Source: Actinomadura opuntiae (lineage in GTDB: Bacteria; Actinomycetota; Actinomycetes; Streptosporangiales; Streptosporangiaceae). From it: a stretch of 64,000 nucleotides of DNA. Positions 6,655 to 14,922 of this stretch are shown here, in pieces. The translations under genes were made by a program, and so were the position numbers. Position 1 is the first letter of the stretch. Each line of letters opens with the position of its first letter. Location of the stretch: assembly GCF_030283205.1 (NCBI RefSeq), contig NZ_JASNWF010000021.1, forward strand, positions 1 through 64,000, read 5' to 3'. Below the pieces are notes generated by a model. The model saw only the letters and a program-made list of their open reading frames with translations, did no database searches and was not told where the DNA came from.

Positions 6655-9335
6655 TGCAGATCCCCGCCGTGACCGAGCGGCGCGAGCTGAGCGCCGACGT
6701 GCTGGTGATCGGCGGCGGCACCGCCGGGACGATGGCCGCGATCACCGCGGCCGAGCACGGCGCCTCGGTGCTGCTGCTGGAGAAGGCGCACGTCCGGCAT
6801 TCCGGGGCGCTCGCCATGGGCATGGACGGCGTGAACAACGCGGTCATCCCGGGCAAGGCGACGCCGGAGGACTACGTCGCCGAGATCACCCGCGCCAACG
6901 ACGGCATCGTGAACCAGCGGACCGTCCACCAGACCGCGACGCGCGGCTTCGCGATGGTGAAGCGGCTCGAGAAGTACGGCGTGAAGTTCGAGAAGGACGA
7001 GCACGGCGAGTACGCCGTGCGACGCGTCCACCGCTCCGGCTCCTACGTGCTGCCGATGCCGGAGGGGAAGGACGTCAAGAAGGCGCTGTACCGGGTGCTG
7101 CGGCAGCGCTCCATCCGGGAGAAGGTGACGATCGAGAACCGCGTCATGCCGGTGCGCGTCCTGACGTCGGGCGGACGCGCGGTCGGGGCGGTCGGGTTCG
7201 ACACACGCAGCGGCGAGTTCGTCACCGTGTCCGCCGGCGCCGTGATCCTGGCGACCGGGGCGTGCGGGCGGCTCGGGCTGCCCGCGTCCGGCTACCTGTA
7301 CGGGACGTACGAGAACCCGACCAACGCGGGCGACGGCTACGCGATGGCCTACCACGCGGGCGCCGAGCTGAGCGGCATCGAATGCTTCCAGATCAACCCG
7401 CTCATCAAGGACTACAACGGGCCCGCCTGCGCCTACGTCGCCAACCCGTTCGGCGGCTACCAGGTGAACGCCGAGGGCACCCGGTTCGTCGACTGCGACT
7501 ACTGGTCCGGTCAGATGATGTCCGAGGTCAAACGGGAGATCGACTCCGCGCGCGGCCCGATCTACCTCAAGCTCACCCACCTGCCGGACGAGACGCTGAC
7601 CGCCCTCGAAGGCATCCTGCACACCACCGAGCGGCCGACGCGCGGCACCTTCCACGCGGGCCGCGGCCACGACTACCGCACCCACGACGTGGAGATGCAC
7701 ATCTCCGAGATCGGGCTGTGCGGCGGGCACTCGGCGTCCGGCGTCTGGGTGGACGAGAACGCCCGCACGACCGTCCCCGGCCTGTACGCGGCGGGCGACC
7801 TGGCCTGCGTGCCGCACAACTACATGATCGGCGCGTTCGTCTTCGGCGACCTGGCGGGCGCGCACGCGTCCGCGCATCTCGGCGCGCCGGGTGCGCTGCC
7901 GGAGGACCAGATCCGGGCCGCGCACGAGCTGATCTACCGGCCGCTCCGCCACCCCGACGGCCCGCCGCAACCGCAGGTCGAGTACAAGCTGCGCCGGTTC
8001 GTCAACGACTACGTGGCGCCGCCCAAGACGCGGACCAGGCTCGACATCGCCGTCGAGACGTTCGCCCGGATGGAGACCGAGATCGCCGCGATGGGCGCGC
8101 GGACCCCGCACGAGCTGATGCGCTGCGCCGAGGTCACCTTCATCCGCGACTGCGCCGAGATGGCCGCCCGCTCCTCCCTCACCCGCACCGAGAGCCGCTG
8201 GGGCCTCTACCACGACCGCGCCGACCTGCCCGAACGCGACGACGCCGAGTGGATGTTCCACCTCAACCTGCGGCGCCGCGACGACGGTGCGATGGAGTTC
8301 GTGAAGCGGCCCGTCGCCCCGTACCTGGTCCCCGTCGAGGAGTTCACCGTCCCGGTCGGCGCCGAGCCGCAGGTGCTCGGCACCGCCGCCTCCGCGCCGG
8401 TCGCCGCCGCGGCCGGGCCGGCCGCGGGGACCCGTCCGGCGCCCGCGGTCGGACGGTCCCCGCGGCTGCTGGAACTGCAACGGCTCGCCGAGACCGAGCC
8501 GGACGTCGATGCCGTCGCCGCCTACCTGTCCGACCCCGACCCGAAGGTGCGGCGCGCCGCCGTCGCGACGCTCACCGAGGTCGTCCCGGACGGCGTCGCC
8601 GGGGCCCTGGCGACCGCGCTCGCCGACGGGCACGGCTCGGTCCGGCACGCGGCGGCGACGGCGCTGCGCGAACTCGTCGAGGTCCTGCCGGCGACGGCGG
8701 ACGTCCGGGACGCGCTGACCGGCGCCCTCGGCGTCCCGGACGCGCAGGTGCGGGCGGCGGTCCTGGACGTCCTGCGCGCGCTGCGCCTCGGCACCGCGGA
8801 GCTGTTCACCGGGGCGCTCGCCGATCCCGACCACCGCGTCCGGTTGCAGGCCGTCCGCGGGCTCGTCGCGCACGACGCGGCGGAGGGGGTCGCGCGGGCG
8901 GCGGGCGACGCGTCCCGGGAGGTGCGGATCGCCGTCGCGCACGGGCTCGGCACGGTCGGCGAACCCGCGTCCGCCGGCGCCCTGGCGGGCCTGCTCGGGG
9001 ACGCCGACGACCTCGTGCGGGCCGCCGCGCTGGAGGCGCTCGCGGGCGTCGGCTGCCCGCCCCCGCTGGACGGCCGGGCCGCCGCCGCGCTGCACGACCC
9101 GGCCTGGCAGGTCCGCGCCGGCGCCGCGCGCGGCCTCGCCGCGGCCGATCCCGAGGTCGCGTCCGTTCCGCTGATCAAGGCGCTGGACGACCCGCACCTC
9201 GACGTCCGCAAGGCCGCTGTGATCGCGCTGTCGGCGCATCCCCGCACGGCCGAGATCGACGGGGCGCTGAGCGCGGCGCGGTCGGACCCGGACGCCGACG
9301 TCCGCGCCTACGCCCGCCGCGCCCTCACCCCCTGA
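6654..9335 (+). CDS. AprA/FrdA-like flavoprotein fused to HEAT repeats
   Basis: An 893-residue fusion. Residues 1-560 are an FAD-dependent fumarate-reductase/adenylylsulfate-reductase-type flavoprotein: dinucleotide motif VIGGGTAG (18-25), ILATGACGRLGLP, TNAGDGYAMAYHAGAEL and the C-terminal FAD clamp VPGLYAAGDLACVPHNYM. An Ala/Pro-rich linker (about 575-602) leads to roughly nine HEAT/PBS-lyase-like repeats (about 603-893), each reading like DPDPKVRRAAVATLTEV. It is translationally coupled to an ABC importer, and an AprB-like ferredoxin opens the operon, so it probably oxidises or reduces an imported (perhaps sulfur-containing) compound. The HEAT domain may scaffold partners. The exact reaction is unknown. 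The 3' end overlaps the convergent cobS end by 11 bp. Confidence 0.85.
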   Translation: MQIPAVTERRELSADVLVIGGGTAGTMAAITAAEHGASVLLLEKAHVRHSGALAMGMDGVNNAVIPGKATPEDYVAEITRANDGIVNQRTVHQTATRGFAMVKRLEKYGVKFEKDEHGEYAVRRVHRSGSYVLPMPEGKDVKKALYRVLRQRSIREKVTIENRVMPVRVLTSGGRAVGAVGFDTRSGEFVTVSAGAVILATGACGRLGLPASGYLYGTYENPTNAGDGYAMAYHAGAELSGIECFQINPLIKDYNGPACAYVANPFGGYQVNAEGTRFVDCDYWSGQMMSEVKREIDSARGPIYLKLTHLPDETLTALEGILHTTERPTRGTFHAGRGHDYRTHDVEMHISEIGLCGGHSASGVWVDENARTTVPGLYAAGDLACVPHNYMIGAFVFGDLAGAHASAHLGAPGALPEDQIRAAHELIYRPLRHPDGPPQPQVEYKLRRFVNDYVAPPKTRTRLDIAVETFARMETEIAAMGARTPHELMRCAEVTFIRDCAEMAARSSLTRTESRWGLYHDRADLPERDDAEWMFHLNLRRRDDGAMEFVKRPVAPYLVPVEEFTVPVGAEPQVLGTAASAPVAAAAGPAAGTRPAPAVGRSPRLLELQRLAETEPDVDAVAAYLSDPDPKVRRAAVATLTEVVPDGVAGALATALADGHGSVRHAAATALRELVEVLPATADVRDALTGALGVPDAQVRAAVLDVLRALRLGTAELFTGALADPDHRVRLQAVRGLVAHDAAEGVARAAGDASREVRIAVAHGLGTVGEPASAGALAGLLGDADDLVRAAALEALAGVGCPPPLDGRAAAALHDPAWQVRAGAARGLAAADPEVASVPLIKALDDPHLDVRKAAVIALSAHPRTAEIDGALSAARSDPDADVRAYARRALTP

Positions 9336-10095
9336 CCGCCGCCAGGGTCAGCAGGGCGGCGGTCGCGGCGATCTCCACCAGCGCGCCGAGGACGTCGCCG
9401 GTGACGCCGCCCAGCCGCCGGACGGCGTGCCGGAGCATCAGCAGCGCCGCGCCGAGACCGACCACGACCGCCGCGAGCGCGTGCAGGACGCCGCCGAGGC
9501 CCCCGGACGCCGCTCCGGCGGCCCCGGCGGCGACCAGCACCGCGGCGGTCGCGGCGAGCGCGCCGGGCATCGGGACGGTCCCCGCGACCAGCGCCCCCAG
9601 CCCGCCCGGACGGGCCGCGGGGACGCCGGCGCGGCACGCCCACGGCAACGCCAGCCGGCCCGTGACGGCGGCGATCAGCGCGGCGACGGCGGCGTGCGGC
9701 GCCGACGCCAGCGCCGCGACCTGGATCAGCAGCACGAGCAGCAGCGTGACGACGCCGAACGGCCCGATGTCGGACCGCTTCATGATCGTTAGCGCGTCGG
9801 CGGCGGGACGCCCGCTGCCCAGACCGTCCGCGAGGTCGGCCAGGCCGTCCAGATGCAGCGCGCGGGTGAGCACCGCCGTCGCCCCCACCGCGACGGCCGC
9901 GGCGAGCAGGCCGGACAGGTCGAGCGCGTCGCCCAGCAGCAGGACGAGCGCCGCGGCGCCACCGGTGATCAGCCCCACGAGCGGGGCGGCGAGCATCGCC
10001 GCGCGGGCGGTGCCGCGGTCGACGTCGCCGGTGCGCAGCGGCACGACGGTGAGCAGCGTCACCGCCAGCCGCAGCCCGGCGACCGCGCTGTTCAC
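9325..10095 (-). CDS. cobS: Adenosylcobinamide-GDP ribazoletransferase (cobalamin synthase)
   Basis: A 256-residue polytopic membrane protein that joins alpha-ribazole(-phosphate) to adenosylcobinamide-GDP, the final step of the cobalamin lower-ligand assembly. The family marker ALHLDGLADLADGLGSG and the following IMKRSDIGPFGVV segment are present, then several alanine/leucine-rich membrane helices. It starts with a GTG overlapping the cobU TGA (GTGA), so cobU and cobS are coupled. The frame runs on into the cobU region upstream, but the family similarity begins at VNSAVAGLRLAVTLLT. Confidence 0.94.
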   Translation of the reverse strand: MNSAVAGLRLAVTLLTVVPLRTGDVDRGTARAAMLAAPLVGLITGGAAALVLLLGDALDLSGLLAAAVAVGATAVLTRALHLDGLADLADGLGSGRPAADALTIMKRSDIGPFGVVTLLLVLLIQVAALASAPHAAVAALIAAVTGRLALPWACRAGVPAARPGGLGALVAGTVPMPGALAATAAVLVAAGAAGAASGGLGGVLHALAAVVVGLGAALLMLRHAVRRLGGVTGDVLGALVEIAATAALLTLAAVRG

Positions 10096-11036
10096 GGCAG
10101 CTCCAGGACGCGGCCCGCCACCACCAGCGCCGCCTCCTCCGACTCGGCGGCGAGCCGCTGGTTGACCATCCCGATCATGTCGCGGAACGCGCGGCCCGAC
10201 GGCGTCGTGGGCACCAGCGAGAACCCGACCTCGTCCGACACCGCGACCACCCGCGCCGCGGTGCCGCGCCATGCCGCGACCAGGTCGTCCACGGCCGGGA
10301 GGGCGCGCGCCGGGTCGTCCCAGGCGCCCGCGTCGTCCATCGCCGCCGCGAGCCAGGTGCCGATGCCGTCGACCAGGACCGCCCCGGACGCCGACGCCAG
10401 CACGCCCGCGAGGTCGGTCGTCTCGGCCGTCGTCCACCAGGCGGGGCGGCGGCTCCGGTGCGCCTCGACCCGCCGCGTCCACTCCGGGTCGTCGTCGCGG
10501 GCCGGGCCCGTCGCGACATAGAGGACGTCCGGGCAGCCCGCCAGCCGCATTTCGGCCTCGGCCGACTTGCCCGAACGGGACCCGCCCAGCAGAAGCGTCC
10601 GGAACGGACCGTCCTGCGGGCGCAGCCAGAACACCATGCGCCGCTCCAACTCGGCCGGGGACGGCATCCGGTGATCCACGTGCACCGCCATGACCCGCGT
10701 CCTGGCCGCCACCGCGCCGACACGGCGGAGGTGGCCGAGGTGCTCCGGAGAGCCCGCCATGTCGAGCAGGACGGCGTCGTACCGCGTGTCCGCGGCGGGT
10801 TCGGGGCGGGCACCCGGCCCGGACGCCATCAGGACCCGGCCTCCGCCGGGAGCCGCGATGTCTCGCCCGCCGGGGACGTCCGTAACGGCGCAGCGATCCA
10901 GCGGCACGCCGTCGAGCAGGACGGTGGCCGGTTCGTGCCGCACACCGGCGGCGCGGAGCCGGCCGCACGAGGCGCAGCGGCACCCGTCCTCGGGCCAGCC
11001 CTGCGGAGCCGCGATACCGCGGAGTTCGATGTCCAT
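10092..11036 (-). CDS. cobU: Bifunctional adenosylcobinamide kinase/guanylyltransferase with degenerate N-terminal domain
   Basis: The C-terminal half (about residues 145-314) is CobU: P-loop GGSRSGKSAEAE (151-162), a guanylylation-site region with VEAHRSRRPAWW, and VVAVSDEVGFSLVP. It phosphorylates adenosylcobinamide and converts it to the GDP form for CobS. The first 145 residues look like the start of a metallo-beta-lactamase-fold protein (GWPEDGCRCASCGRLR) but lack the HxHxDH metal motif, so this domain is probably a shortened, inactive remnant. Coupled to cobS by a 4-nt overlap. Confidence 0.9.
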   Translation of the reverse strand: MDIELRGIAAPQGWPEDGCRCASCGRLRAAGVRHEPATVLLDGVPLDRCAVTDVPGGRDIAAPGGGRVLMASGPGARPEPAADTRYDAVLLDMAGSPEHLGHLRRVGAVAARTRVMAVHVDHRMPSPAELERRMVFWLRPQDGPFRTLLLGGSRSGKSAEAEMRLAGCPDVLYVATGPARDDDPEWTRRVEAHRSRRPAWWTTAETTDLAGVLASASGAVLVDGIGTWLAAAMDDAGAWDDPARALPAVDDLVAAWRGTAARVVAVSDEVGFSLVPTTPSGRAFRDMIGMVNQRLAAESEEAALVVAGRVLELP

Positions 11037-11110
11037 ATCGGTCCGAAACTCTACGGTCCCTCCTGGATACGCTCACCGGGAAGGATCACGACCTCCCGTA
11101 AGGAGACCCG

Positions 11111-12007
11111 GTGGGCAACCCCCCGAACGCGCCGTGGCCGGAGCAGGGGCCTCAGCCTCCCTACGGCCCGCCCCCCGTGCCGCCCGGCCCCGTACCGCCC
11201 GGCCCGCCGCCGCACGGCGGTCCGCCGCCGGGCCCGCAGGGCTGGCAGCCGGGGCCGCCGCCACCGCCGCGGGGCGGGGGACCGGGCCTGCTGATCGCAC
11301 TGATCGGCGGCGGGCTGGTGCTCGTCCTGATCATCGTCGGTGTCGTCGTCCTGGCCGTCCACAGCGGCGGGGACGGCGGGGACGACACCGCGGAAGGAGG
11401 CGGCGGAGCCGGGCCCCGGCTCCAGGTCGGCCAGATCGCGGGCGGCGCGGAGGCCGTCCCGAACGCCGACGGCAGCCTCACCATGGCCCGGCCCGGCGTC
11501 ACGTCCCCGGTGGTCGACATCTACGAGGACTTCTCCTGCCCGCCCTGCGGCAACTTCGACAAGACCAACGACCCGATGCTCAAGCAGATCGCGGTGGCCG
11601 GGGAGGCGAAGGTCGTCTTCCACCCCATGGTCATCTTCGGCGCGGGCACCGAACCGCAGCACGGCAACTCCACCCGCGCCGCGGCGGCGCTGCGCTGCGT
11701 CGGCGACGGCGCGCGCTGGCTGTCCTACCAGGACGCGCTCTACGCCCACCAGCCGTCCGAGACCGAGCAGGGCTACGACACCGCCGACCTGATCGCCTGG
11801 GCCGCGCCGTACGGGCTCACCGGCGACGACTTCAAGCAGTGCGTGAGGGGCCAGAGGTTCGCCGGCGAGGTCGCGACGGTGAGCCGCTCGTACATCTCGG
11901 CCGGCGTCCAGGGCACCCCGACCGTCCGCGTCAACGGCCGGGCTCTCGGCAACGCCGACCTCCAGACCCCGGACGCGCTGCGGCGTGCCATCGAGGCCGC
12001 GTCCTGA
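11111..12007 (+). CDS. Membrane-anchored DsbA/thioredoxin-like protein
   Basis: A 298-residue protein: a very proline/glycine-rich cytoplasmic N-terminus (1-57), one transmembrane helix (LLIALIGGGLVLVLIIVGVVV, about 60-80) and an extracytoplasmic thioredoxin-fold domain. The active-site motif is FSCPPCGNF (C143-P-P-C146), with a cis-proline-like region VQGTPTVRVNGRAL near the end, as in DsbA-like oxidoreductases. It likely acts on disulfides of exported proteins. The GTG start has an AAGGAG box 6-8 nt upstream. Proline-rich N-termini of this kind are common in actinobacterial membrane proteins. Confidence 0.85.
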   Translation: MGNPPNAPWPEQGPQPPYGPPPVPPGPVPPGPPPHGGPPPGPQGWQPGPPPPPRGGGPGLLIALIGGGLVLVLIIVGVVVLAVHSGGDGGDDTAEGGGGAGPRLQVGQIAGGAEAVPNADGSLTMARPGVTSPVVDIYEDFSCPPCGNFDKTNDPMLKQIAVAGEAKVVFHPMVIFGAGTEPQHGNSTRAAAALRCVGDGARWLSYQDALYAHQPSETEQGYDTADLIAWAAPYGLTGDDFKQCVRGQRFAGEVATVSRSYISAGVQGTPTVRVNGRALGNADLQTPDALRRAIEAAS

Positions 12008-12050
12008 CCGGAGCGGCTAGTCTCACCCGCGACGAGGGAGGTCGAGCGCG

Positions 12051-12248
12051 ATGGCGTGGAGCTGGCGTTTGGAGAAGGCCGACGGCACGACGGTCGGCAC
12101 GTCCGAGGAGTCCTTCTCCACCCAGTCGGACGCGGAGAGCTGGCTGGGCGAGAACTGGCGGGGCCTGCGCACCGGCGAGGTCGACAAGGTGACCCTGCTG
12201 GACGGCGAGACGGTCGTCTACGGGATGAGCCTGGACGACCCGCAGTGA
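12051..12248 (+). CDS. Small conserved hypothetical protein
   Basis: A 65-residue acidic protein starting MAWSWRLEKADGTTVG, with no signal or membrane segment. It has a GGGAGG box 8 nt before the ATG and follows the thioredoxin-like gene by 43 bp, so the two may be cotranscribed. It resembles the short actinobacterial proteins that contain FSTQSDAESWLGENW-like sequence, but no function is known to me. A strong hairpin ends the unit just downstream. Confidence 0.75.
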   Translation: MAWSWRLEKADGTTVGTSEESFSTQSDAESWLGENWRGLRTGEVDKVTLLDGETVVYGMSLDDPQ

Positions 12249-12260
12249 CGCGAACGGCGA

Positions 12261-12290
12261 GGGCCGCGGGACGCCTGCGTCCCGCGGCCC
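12261..12290. terminator. Bidirectional terminator hairpin
   Basis: A 14-bp perfect inverted repeat (GGGCCGCGGGACGC and its complement) with a tiny loop lies between the convergent small protein gene and the aldo/keto reductase gene. No T-run follows, as is common in GC-rich actinomycetes. Confidence 0.7.
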
Positions 12291-12311
12291 CGCCGTCCGG
12301 CGCGCCTCAGC

Positions 12312-13313
12312 TCACGGGCGGGTGCGCGGGCTGACGGTCTTGGACGCGTCGCGGATCACGACGTCGCCGAGGACGTCGTCGATCCGCTTCAGCACGTCGG
12401 CGTCCAGCTTCACCCCGGCCGCCTTCACGTTGTCGGCGACCTGCTCGGGACGGGACGCGCCGACGATCGCCGCCGACACGTTCGGGTTCTGCAGCGTCCA
12501 CGCGATCGCCAGCTGCGCCATCGACAGCCCGAGGTCGTCGGCGACCGGCTTCAGGTTCTGCACGCGGGTCAGAAGGTCGTCGTTCAGGTAGCGCTTGATC
12601 ATGTCGGCGCCGCCCTTGTCGTCGGTCGCGCGCGACCCCTCCGGCAGCGGCTGCCCGGGCTTGTACTTGCCGGTCAGCACGCCCTGCGCGATCGGCGACC
12701 AGACGATCTGGCCGATCCCCTCGCGCTCGCACAGCGGGACGACCTCCTCCTCGATGACCCGCCACAGCATCGAGTACTGCGGCTGGCTGGAGACGATCCG
12801 GTCGAACCCCATCTCGTCGGCGATCTTCAGGGCGCGCTCGATCTCCTCGGCGCGCCACTCCGACACCCCGACGTACAGCACCTTGCCCTGCCGGACGAGG
12901 TCGTCGAAGGCGCGGAGGGTCTCCTCCAGCGGCGTCTCGTGGTCGAACCGGTGGGCCTGGTACAGGTCCACGTAGTCGGTGCCGAGGCGGCGGAGCGACC
13001 CGTTGATCGACTCCATGATGTGCTTGCGCGACAGGCCGCGGTCGTTCACGCCGGGCCCGGTGGGCCAGTAGACCTTGGTGAAGATCTCCAGCCCCTCGCG
13101 GCGCTGCCCCTTGAGCGCGCGGCCGAGCACCTCCTCGGCGCGCGTCCCGGCGTACACGTCCGCGGTGTCGAAGGTGGTGATCCCCTCGTCGAGGGCCGCC
13201 CGCACGCAGGCGCGCGCCGCGTCCTCCTCGACCTGGGAGCCGTGGGTGAGCCAGTTGCCGTACGCGATCTCGCTGATCTTCAGACCGCTCCGGCCCAGGT
13301 ATCGGAACTCCAT
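12312..13313 (-). CDS. Aldo/keto reductase (potassium-channel beta-subunit-like)
   Basis: A 333-residue NADPH-dependent aldo/keto reductase. Motifs: FDTADVYAGTRAEEVLGRAL (catalytic Asp/Tyr), IFTKVYWPTG (Lys), VDLYQAHRFDHETPLEET (His region), and YSMLWRVIEEEVVPLCEREG followed by WSPIAQGVLTGKY, typical of the Kv-beta-like AKR group. The ATG at 13313 (MEFRYLGRSGLKIS) fits the family; a TAGGGT box lies 9 nt upstream, so the message may be leaderless. Substrate cannot be predicted. Confidence 0.92.
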   Translation of the reverse strand: MEFRYLGRSGLKISEIAYGNWLTHGSQVEEDAARACVRAALDEGITTFDTADVYAGTRAEEVLGRALKGQRREGLEIFTKVYWPTGPGVNDRGLSRKHIMESINGSLRRLGTDYVDLYQAHRFDHETPLEETLRAFDDLVRQGKVLYVGVSEWRAEEIERALKIADEMGFDRIVSSQPQYSMLWRVIEEEVVPLCEREGIGQIVWSPIAQGVLTGKYKPGQPLPEGSRATDDKGGADMIKRYLNDDLLTRVQNLKPVADDLGLSMAQLAIAWTLQNPNVSAAIVGASRPEQVADNVKAAGVKLDADVLKRIDDVLGDVVIRDASKTVSPRTRP

Positions 13314-13398
13314 GCTCCCGACCCTAGCCCGGCGGGGATCTTCCTCGGTCACCCGCGGGCGCGTCCGGACCCGGGTCCGCAGGGCGGGGGACCGGAGG

Positions 13399-13980
13399 TC
13401 AGATCCTGTCCTTCTCCCCGACCTTCACCTGCGGGGCCGGCATCCGCAGCCGGCGGATCTGCATCGCGCGCATCGCCGCGTACAGCCCGACGCCCCTGGT
13501 GTCCTCGTCCGGGTGCCGCTCGGTGGCGAGCTTCTTGATGCCGCGGCTGAGCAGCAGCCCCTCGCCGAACACCACGACCAGCAGCAGCGGCGGCGCGAAC
13601 AGGACCAGCAGCTTGGCCGCCGGGATCGGCAGCAGGCTCAGCAGCACGATCGCGAACATCGCGTACATCAGGTACGAGCCGACGGTGCGGCGCGAGTCGA
13701 CGTAGTTGCGGGCCAGCCGGCGCACGGGCCCCTTGTCGCGCTTGAGCAGGTACTTGTCGTCGCCCCGGGCCATGCCCGCGCGCGCCCGCTCGCGCTCGGT
13801 CGCCTGCCGCTCGCGCACCTTCTTGTACGCCTCTTTGCGAGTGGACGGCGCGGTGATCGGCTGGCGGCGGCGCTTCTCGGCCTCGCTCCGCTTCGGCGTA
13901 GGCCGCCCCTTGCCTCCCGGCTTCGCCATTACTACCTGAGGAGGATTCGCGGGGGCTTCCCGGGTACGACGCTTGAACAC
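13399..13980 (-). CDS. DUF3043 family membrane protein
   Basis: A 193-residue protein with a long, very basic N-terminus (1-95; KPGGKGRPTPKRSEAEKRRR), a KYLLKRDKGPVRRLARNYVD core and two hydrophobic segments around 100-145. This is the DUF3043 family, widespread in actinobacteria and of unknown function. The GTG start lies about 9 nt after a TAGGCT box, consistent with a leaderless transcript. It is divergent from the psp operon, with 132 bp between them. Confidence 0.85.
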   Translation of the reverse strand: MFKRRTREAPANPPQVVMAKPGGKGRPTPKRSEAEKRRRQPITAPSTRKEAYKKVRERQATERERARAGMARGDDKYLLKRDKGPVRRLARNYVDSRRTVGSYLMYAMFAIVLLSLLPIPAAKLLVLFAPPLLLVVVFGEGLLLSRGIKKLATERHPDEDTRGVGLYAAMRAMQIRRLRMPAPQVKVGEKDRI

Positions 13981-14019
13981 GGGGTCAGCCTACCGGCTGC
14001 GAACATCGTGGCTGCCTCG

Positions 14020-14031
14020 CGCGTTAACGCG
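14020..14031. promoter_or_regulatory. Palindromic operator candidate upstream of pspA
   Basis: CGCGTTAACGCG is a perfect 12-bp palindrome in the 132-bp divergent region between the DUF3043 gene and pspA. The CGC/GCG arms recall ClgR-like sites known to control psp genes in mycobacteria, but the spacing is 6 rather than the usual 5, so the regulator is uncertain. Confidence 0.35.
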
Positions 14032-14112
14032 TAGGGTGATAAGAACCCCAGCAGTGGTCATTGAGCCCAGTATGCGACTGAGGCGACAGCACGAAGGGAC
14101 CGGCGCCGCGCG

Positions 14113-14922
14113 ATGAGCGTGATGAAAAGAATGTCGATGATCTTCAAGGCCAAGGCCAACAAGGCCCTGGACCGGGCGGAGGATCCTCGCGAGACGCTCG
14201 ACTACTCCTACCAGCGCCAGCTGGAGATGCTGCAGAAGGTCCGTCGGGGGGTCGCCGACGTCGCCACCTCGCGCAAGCGTCTCGAGCTGCAGATCAACCA
14301 GCTCGAGCAGCAGCAGAACAAGCTGACCGACCAGGGCAAGAAGGCGCTGCAGGTGGGCCGGGAGGACCTGGCCCGCGAGGCGCTGACCCGCCGGTCCGGG
14401 CTGGACTCCCAGCTGAACGACCTGCGCGCGCAGTACCAGCAGCTGCAGGGCGAGGAGGAGAAGCTGACGCTCGCCTCCCAGCGGCTGCAGGCCAAGGTCG
14501 ACTCCTTCCGCACCCGCAAGGAGACGATCAAGGCGACCTACACCGCCGCCGAGGCGCAGACCAAGATCAACGAGGCCTTCTCCGGCATCTCCGAGGAGAT
14601 GGGCGACGTGGGCCTGGCGATCCAGCGCGCCGAGGAGAAGACCGAGAACATGAAGGCGCGCGCCGGCGCCATCGACGAGCTGCTCGCCTCCGGCGCGCTC
14701 GAGGACTTCTCCGGTCCCCGCGACGACATCCAGGCCGAGCTGGACCGGATGGGCTCCGGCCCCGGCGTCGACCTGGAGCTGGAGCGGCTGAAGGCCGAGC
14801 TCGGCCAAGGCCCGGCGCCCAAGGAGCTGAACCAGGGCTCGCCCACCGCGCAGCCGCAGCAGCAGCCGCACGACACCCCGCAGCAGGCCCCGTGGCCGCA
14901 GCAGCCCGGGGGTGCGCAGTGA
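14113..14922 (+). CDS. pspA: PspA/IM30 family envelope stress protein
   Basis: A 269-residue ESCRT-III-like coiled-coil protein that binds and stabilises stressed membranes. The start MKRMSMIFKAKANKALDRAEDP and the long heptad region (about 25-220, e.g. LELQINQLEQQQNKLTDQ) are typical. The C-terminal 50 residues are Pro/Gln-rich (QPQQQPHDTPQQAPWPQQ) and absent from the classic family. An in-frame ATG three codons in is an alternative start. The stop overlaps the pspAA GTG, opening a coupled operon pspA-pspAA-htpX-pspAB. Confidence 0.94.
   Translation: MSVMKRMSMIFKAKANKALDRAEDPRETLDYSYQRQLEMLQKVRRGVADVATSRKRLELQINQLEQQQNKLTDQGKKALQVGREDLAREALTRRSGLDSQLNDLRAQYQQLQGEEEKLTLASQRLQAKVDSFRTRKETIKATYTAAEAQTKINEAFSGISEEMGDVGLAIQRAEEKTENMKARAGAIDELLASGALEDFSGPRDDIQAELDRMGSGPGVDLELERLKAELGQGPAPKELNQGSPTAQPQQQPHDTPQQAPWPQQPGGAQ

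Noticed and set aside
5964..9239. 1091-codon open frame on the minus strand across the ABC/flavoprotein genes
   Set aside because: Composition is Arg/Gly/Asp/Val-rich without domains, and it mirrors the plus-strand genes with clear motifs. It is a GC-rich shadow frame.
11037..11110. Cobalamin riboswitch before cobU
   Set aside because: The divergent gap is only 74 bp and holds no B12-box-like sequence; too short for the aptamer.
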